Assembly (NCBI GenBank): GCA_900544375.1
Contig: UQUZ01000007.1
Coordinates: 1 to 64,000, forward strand
Source: an uncultured Oscillospiraceae bacterium
GTDB taxonomy: Bacteria > Bacillota > Clostridia > Oscillospirales > Acutalibacteraceae
DNA: 64,000 bases
Reading direction: 5' to 3'
Part shown: positions 61,644 through 64,000 of the stretch, piece after piece
Layout: each line of letters begins with the position of its first letter
Position numbering within the stretch: the stretch's first letter is position 1
Program-made: the position numbers and the translations under genes
Notes under the pieces: model-generated
What the model was told of the DNA's origin: nothing
The model's database searches: none
Seen by the model: the letters and a program-made list of their open reading frames with translations, nothing else

Positions 61644-63158
61644 CTAAAACAATTTTCCATATTGCAGCGGCAGCCAAAATATAAATTCCGTATACTTGCC
61701 TTCTTCGCTTTTTGCAGTGATTTGCCCGCCGTGCATTTCAATGATGCTTTTCACAATATAGAGACCAAGCCCCGCACCCTTGACGTCGAAGCTGCGGGAT
61801 TTATCCACTTTATAAAACCGCTCGAAGATCCGGTTGATTTCCTCTGAGGAAACCCCCAGCCCGGTATTGCGGATGCGAACGATGACCTTCTCCGAATCAG
61901 AGAGGACGGACGCCGTGATCTGCCCGCCTTCTTGTGTAAATTTTACCGCGTTGTCGATCAAATTATACAATACCTGATGGATCATATCAGGATCAGCCTC
62001 AACGGCAACGCTTTGCATATCCTCCAGGCCGGCAATTTCGATCTTTTTGCGCTCAATGCTCTGCTCAAAGAGCAGGAATACCTGAAACAACTGTGCGGAA
62101 ATGTCAAATTTGCTTGGTTGGAGCTTTAGCTCGCCCGCCTCAATCTTAGACATGTTGAGCATTGTCATCACCAAGCGCGAAAGCCTTTTTACCTCGGCGG
62201 AAACAATCTCTAAATAGTGCTTTTGCTGCTCGGGCGGGATGGTGCCGTCGAGCATGCCGTCGATAAAGCCGCCGATCGTGGTCATCGGTGTTTTCAATTC
62301 ATGCGATACGTTTGCAACGAAGCTCCGGCGCGAGGATTCGAGCACCGCGAGCGCTTTTGCCATAGAGTTCAAGGCGCCGGCAAGCTCCGCGAGCTCCTCG
62401 CCGCTCCCCTGCGAATCGACCCGGTAGGAGAAATCTCCGCGCGCATAGCGCTTGGTGGCCGCGCTCATCTCACGCAGAGGGCGGATGAGGTTATAGGTGA
62501 GCACATAAACTGCCACAAATGCGAGCAGAAGCGCCATTAGCGCCGAAAAGAGGAACATTTTAAAGATATTCCAAAGATATGGCCCAAGCCCTGAGGAAGT
62601 GGGCTTGGTGGCGAATACCAGGGCAACCGGCTCTCCATTTACGATGACCGGCTCTCCAATGATGAAATGGGAGTCACTATATACGCCCTCTAGGGTGCCC
62701 GCACGAATATATTCCTTTTGAATCGTTTTTTGCACGACCTCTTTGGGGAAATGCATCCCATCGTGGATTTGGCAGGAGCTTGCGTTCACTTCCTGCATCT
62801 CGGGCGTAAAGAGATCCTTGCACAGAATCACCGAGCCGTCGAGGTTGCAGATGAACACATCCGCCTCAATGGCGGAGGAGACGAGCGTGAGCGTATTGCA
62901 TAGGATGGCGACCGTTCCCTTCCCGTCCCTGTCGAGCTGCCCCGCGCCGAGGAGGTCGGCCGTTGTGGAGGCCACCTGTAGTGCATTCTCCTTGAGCAGG
63001 CTGGTTTTTTCGCTGCGCCAGTAGTTGGAAACAAAAAGCAGCAGGGAGCAGCCAAGCACGGCAAAGCAGATAAAAATCACCATTGTGATGACCAGGAAAT
63101 ATTTCGCAAACAGATTCAGATGCTTTTTTTTGAACCGCTTTTTGAATCGTTCTTTCAA
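61644..63158 (-). CDS. Sensor histidine kinase, PhoR/WalK-like
   Basis: A 504-residue kinase with two membrane helices (19-45 and about 185-215), an external sensor domain of about 140 residues, HAMP (about 215-270), phosphoacceptor box FVANVSHELKTPMTTI, and HATPase with N-box LYNLIDNAVKFTQ and G-boxes GLGVSSEE and GAGLGLYIVKSI. Start is TTG 63158 with a weak GAGG site, so it is uncertain. It follows the response regulator by 129 bp, with a hairpin in between. Confidence 0.9.
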   Translation of the reverse strand: MKERFKKRFKKKHLNLFAKYFLVITMVIFICFAVLGCSLLLFVSNYWRSEKTSLLKENALQVASTTADLLGAGQLDRDGKGTVAILCNTLTLVSSAIEADVFICNLDGSVILCKDLFTPEMQEVNASSCQIHDGMHFPKEVVQKTIQKEYIRAGTLEGVYSDSHFIIGEPVIVNGEPVALVFATKPTSSGLGPYLWNIFKMFLFSALMALLLAFVAVYVLTYNLIRPLREMSAATKRYARGDFSYRVDSQGSGEELAELAGALNSMAKALAVLESSRRSFVANVSHELKTPMTTIGGFIDGMLDGTIPPEQQKHYLEIVSAEVKRLSRLVMTMLNMSKIEAGELKLQPSKFDISAQLFQVFLLFEQSIERKKIEIAGLEDMQSVAVEADPDMIHQVLYNLIDNAVKFTQEGGQITASVLSDSEKVIVRIRNTGLGVSSEEINRIFERFYKVDKSRSFDVKGAGLGLYIVKSIIEMHGGQITAKSEEGKYTEFIFWLPLQYGKLF

Positions 63159-63212
63159 ATTGAGTCAGCCTCGCTTTCCACGCCCCGTCGTATGCGGCAA
63201 GGCAAAAGGAAA

Positions 63213-63238
63213 CGTTTGAAAGGGTTGCCTTTCAAACG
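63213..63238 (-). terminator. Hairpin between response regulator and kinase genes
   Basis: A perfect 11-bp stem with tetraloop (63213-63223 with 63228-63238) is followed on the minus strand by TTTCCTTTT. It probably reduces kinase expression relative to the regulator. Confidence 0.6.
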
Positions 63239-63287
63239 AATTGTTGCAAAAATAGTGCTCCATACGCAAACGGGAAAGAGGCGTGTA

Positions 63288-63977
63288 TTATTCCTTGGTT
63301 TCAAATTTATAGCCAACGCCCCACACTGTTTTGAGCGCCCACTTATCGCTGATACCTTCCAGTTTTTCCCGCAGGCGCTTGACGTGCACATCAACGGTGC
63401 GCGAGTCGCCGTAATAATCAAAGCCCCACACTTCGTCGAGCAGCTGGTCGCGGGTGAAAACGCGGTTTGGATTGCTGGCGAGATGATAGATCAGCTCAAG
63501 CTCCTTGGGCGGTGTGTCGACCTGCTTGCCATCTACGCGTAGCTCGTAGTTCGTCAGGTTGATAATCAGCTTATCATAGCGAACTTCCTTAACCTGCTCG
63601 GTGTTGCTGTTGGCCGTGCGGCGGAGCACCGCCTTGACGCGCGCAATCACCTCTTTGGCCTCAAAGGGTTTTACAACATAGTCGTCCGCTCCCAACTCCA
63701 AGCCTAGCACCTTGTCAAAGGTTTCGCCCTTTGCAGTCAGCATAATAATCGGCTTGTCCGAAAAACGGCGGATTTCCCGGCAGACCTGCCAGCCATCCAA
63801 CCTTGGCAGCATGATATCGAGCAGCACGAGATCTGGCTGTGCCGATTGGAAAGCTTCCACCGCGGCCATACCGTCGTTGACGATTTCCACCGTGTAACCC
63901 TCTTTTTCTAAATAAAGCCGCAGCAGTTCGCAGATATTGGGATCGTCATCCACGACCATAATTTTTTCTAAGCTCAT
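63288..63977 (-). CDS. OmpR/PhoB-family response regulator
   Basis: A 229-residue regulator with receiver (DDD at 10-12, phosphoacceptor D54 in VLLDIMLPRL, Lys in VVKPF) and winged helix (about 130-225, PKELELIYHLASNPNRVFTRDQLLDEVWG). AGGAGG precedes ATG 63977 at eight bases. Its kinase partner is the next gene. The pair resembles PhoP/PhoR or WalRK; the signal is unknown. The start lies 23 bp from the window edge, so any promoter is outside. Confidence 0.92.
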   Translation of the reverse strand: MSLEKIMVVDDDPNICELLRLYLEKEGYTVEIVNDGMAAVEAFQSAQPDLVLLDIMLPRLDGWQVCREIRRFSDKPIIMLTAKGETFDKVLGLELGADDYVVKPFEAKEVIARVKAVLRRTANSNTEQVKEVRYDKLIINLTNYELRVDGKQVDTPPKELELIYHLASNPNRVFTRDQLLDEVWGFDYYGDSRTVDVHVKRLREKLEGISDKWALKTVWGVGYKFETKE

Positions 63978-64000
63978 TGCAAATCCTCCTTCTCCGCCGC

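Noticed and set aside
1..64000. tRNA, rRNA, CRISPR arrays, phage or transposase genes
   Set aside because: I looked for tRNA T-loop and acceptor patterns, regularly spaced repeats and integrase/transposase motifs and found none I could support.

Overview
The window looks like chromosomal DNA of an anaerobic Bacillota species (class Clostridia, probably a gut lineage of the Oscillospirales/Christensenellales type). The basis is Gram-positive style ribosome binding sites, sigma-A promoters (TTGACA/TATAAT with 16-18 bp spacers), many intrinsic terminators, a SpoIID protein, RicT/YaaT, an MsmX-type sugar ATPase, a Crh-like HPr, a CcpA cre site and a sodium-pump decarboxylase beta subunit. GC content is roughly mid-50s by eye; I did not count it. 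I see no rRNA, tRNA, CRISPR array, prophage or insertion sequence. The assignment to a lineage is inference.

Layout. 1-5.3 kb: the end of an ArsR-type regulator, then two paralogous GPH-family sugar symporters flanking a calcineurin-like phosphoesterase. 5.3-6.6 kb: a MarR regulator translationally coupled to a TauE/SafE exporter that carries a frameshift. 6.7-12.2 kb: a sugar ABC system, with divergent msmX-type ATPase plus Crh-like protein on one side and binding lipoprotein, two permeases and a DUF624 protein on the other. 12.2-13.9 kb: a strong promoter, a yybP-ykoY-like (Mn2+ riboswitch-like) leader with an overlapping terminator, then an OadB/GcdB-type beta subunit and a small one-helix protein. 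13.9-17.4 kb: response regulator, ABC-2 exporter and histidine kinase. 17.6-20.1 kb: cytoplasmic GH3 glycosidase. 20.2-24.3 kb: APC permease with a cre site in its promoter, then an ECF sigma factor coupled to a membrane anti-sigma with an outer beta-propeller. 24.5-26.2 kb: ferredoxin and DUF2804. 26.7-28.3 kb: second ECF sigma/membrane partner pair. 28.8-30.9 kb: M16 peptidase and PHP phosphatase. 31.4-36.9 kb: unknown membrane protein, heterodimeric ABC exporter and its divergent MarR regulator.

36.9-41.4 kb: housekeeping block queG-like, yaaO-like decarboxylase, yaaQ (c-di-AMP receptor), holB, yaaT. 41.4-46.6 kb: AEC carrier, unknown membrane protein, citrate synthase, SpoIID and an orphan ECF sigma factor. 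46.8-49.4 kb: cadC-cadA metal resistance with a recognisable ArsR operator. 49.5-52.7 kb: proB-proA and an anchored protein. 53-54.4 kb: cardiolipin synthase. 54.5-57.9 kb: nadA-nadB-nadC. 58.2-59.9 kb: HflX and a small ADP-ribosyltransferase-like protein. 60-64 kb: HtrA protease and a PhoR/PhoB-type two-component pair.

The strongest leads are the manganese-riboswitch-like leader in front of an OadB homologue with no alpha subunit nearby, the Crh-like protein in the sugar ATPase operon together with a perfect cre site 15 kb away, and a family of nearly identical hairpins (stem core TGTTGCAAAAT) scattered at gene ends.
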